Source of the DNA: Vombatus ursinus
Lineage: Eukaryota; Chordata; Mammalia; Diprotodontia; Vombatidae
Assembly: GCF_900497805.2 (NCBI RefSeq)
Contig: NW_020946557.1
Location: 9,546,487-9,610,486, forward strand
DNA length: 64,000 nucleotides
Reading direction: 5' to 3'
Below, piece by piece: positions 62,771-64,000 of the stretch. The notes beneath the pieces are model-generated. The model did not search any database. It was not told the origin of the DNA and worked only from the letters and a program-made list of their open reading frames with translations. The translations under genes and the position numbers were made by a program. Every line of letters starts with the position of its first letter. The stretch's first letter is position 1.

Positions 62771-63129
62771 GTGTCAATACTTTAAAATATGAAAAAAAAA
62801 AAAAGAAAACAGTACATGGATCAGTAGGCTGGCCTTGTAATGAATACCACATATAAATTATAAAAAATTTTTAAATATAAGATTTATACTAAAAATAATT
62901 TGAACTATTTAGCTAGTAAACATTTTCCTATGTACTGTGCTTTAGTCATCTGGCTATACTTGATTGTATGTGCATTTTAACTAAAATTCTTTTAGTTTTG
63001 GAAGACTGTATGAGTCCAGAATTGAAATAGAAAACAGACTTGATTGCCTTTGGGAAATAAGGCATAATTCCAAGCTGCTTTCTGCTTTGAAAGGGCATTA
63101 AAAAAAAACCCACTGGAACTGTACACAAG

Positions 63130-63540
63130 TAGCAGAAAAAATACCATTCTGGAGATAGATACTTGGAAAAGGAGTTGGACTGGTCACATAGTGAGAGCAA
63201 AGGATGACAAGCACAGGCTTAGTGCTGTCCTTAGTGCTGCCTTGGTACCTTGGAAGTATACAAGAAGTGTCATAAATGACATCAGCAAGTATATGGATGA
63301 CCATAAAAGGAGGTGAAGCTGGTGATATAGTAAGAAATTAACAGATGGCAAACCTGACTGTTATACCGGTGCCCATAAAATATTAAAAGACCTATTGGAA
63401 GGCCTCCAGCAAGTTAGGTAGGGCATCTGTGGAGATGTTTATAGAAGGACACAGATACAAATCACCACAGGATGAGAGGACAAGGATAGCCTGTAACCTG
63501 CACAAATGGAGGTAGTACTTATGTTGGTGCATTAATTGAT
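63130..63540 (+). mobile_element. Possible RTE-type LINE C-terminal relic
   Basis: One frame near 63155-63300 reads SWTGHIVRAKDDKHRLSAVL, then SAALVPWKYTRSVINDISKY. This resembles the W.GH..R..D.R.....L.W.P......GRP..RW.D.. stretch seen after the RT domain in RTE-like and related LINE proteins. Several stops follow within 200 bases. The match is by eye and short. Confidence 0.35.
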
Positions 63541-63827
63541 GATATTACAGATTCATCAAAGCATTGAGGTAGAGAGTTGTAATAATTCTACTAGATCTCA
63601 TTTTTTATGGATTTTAACTAGCTTTATTTTAGGACTTAGACACAGTGATTTATATGCAATTGGAAACACTCGACTGGAAACACATCTAGCCTTTTTAAGA
63701 AAAAATCATTAGTATTTACAGATAGTTTTTTAGCCTCATCTTTGAAACAGAGAGATTCCACTCTCTCCCTAAGATTTTGCCCTCCTTTCTATGTAATTTT
63801 TTTTGAAGTTCTTACTCTAGAGAAAGG

Positions 63828-63990
63828 AACACAGAATGTTAGCACTGGGTAGGATCTCCAATCAGTCCAACCTATTCATTTTACAAAAAGGCATAGATAG
63901 ATGATATGACTTAACCAAAGTCATTCTGCAGGTTAGGAACATAACCTGAGTACCTGATTCCCATTTTTGCCCACTACACATTCCCTGGCT
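63828..63990 (-). repeat. MIR3/L3-type relic
   Basis: CACAGAATGTTAGCACTGGG, AGTCCAACCTATTCATTTTA, TTAACCAAAGTCATTCTGCA and CTGAGTACCTGATTCCCAT. Confidence 0.7.
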
Positions 63991-64000
63991 GTAACAGCTT

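Overview
The window looks like intronic and exonic DNA of a marsupial. The evidence is one vertebrate gene with well-conserved exons separated by kilobases of AT-rich non-coding DNA, a repeat load dominated by L2 and MIR relics, and nine copies of the tRNA-derived SINE typical of marsupials. L1 3' ends of the marsupial type are also present. I cannot narrow it to a species from sequence alone.

The only gene I can support is MAN1A1 (Golgi mannosyl-oligosaccharide 1,2-alpha-mannosidase IA, family GH47), on the minus strand. Six consecutive internal exons are visible, in transcript order: 41089-40966, 36020-35927, 32125-32010, 23549-23330, 22021-21849 and 15070-14955. All have GT-AG junctions and compatible phases. 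They sum to 843 bases and form one uninterrupted reading frame across the middle and later part of the catalytic domain. The first exons (cytoplasmic tail, membrane anchor, stem, start of the barrel) lie beyond position 64000. The last coding exon and 3' UTR lie below position 1, so the first and last 23 kb and 15 kb are intron.

Layout: 1-14954 is the intron before the unseen last exon(s), with L1 relics, a young SINE inserted at 5.26 kb, a 1.5-kb L1 3' end at 8.4-9.9 kb and a long antisense L2 at 12.6-14.1 kb. 14955-41089 is the exon-bearing part, with introns of about 6.8, 1.3, 8.5, 3.8 and 4.9 kb, filled mainly by L2, MIR, SINE and hAT-like relics. 41090-64000 is upstream intron with SINEs, several L2 copies, a possible solitary LTR at 44.4 kb, two diverged copies of a repeat I do not recognise (52.9 and 57.5 kb) and a possible RTE-type LINE remnant at 63.1 kb.

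I found no second gene, tRNA/rRNA gene, CRISPR array or new functional system. The open reading frames outside MAN1A1 are either transposon-derived or chance frames in AT-rich DNA. The most useful leads are the strand bias of the SINEs relative to MAN1A1, their RTE/BovB-like 3' tails, and the unclassified repeats. Repeat family names are given from memory of consensus sequences and repeat edges are approximate unless a target-site duplication is described.
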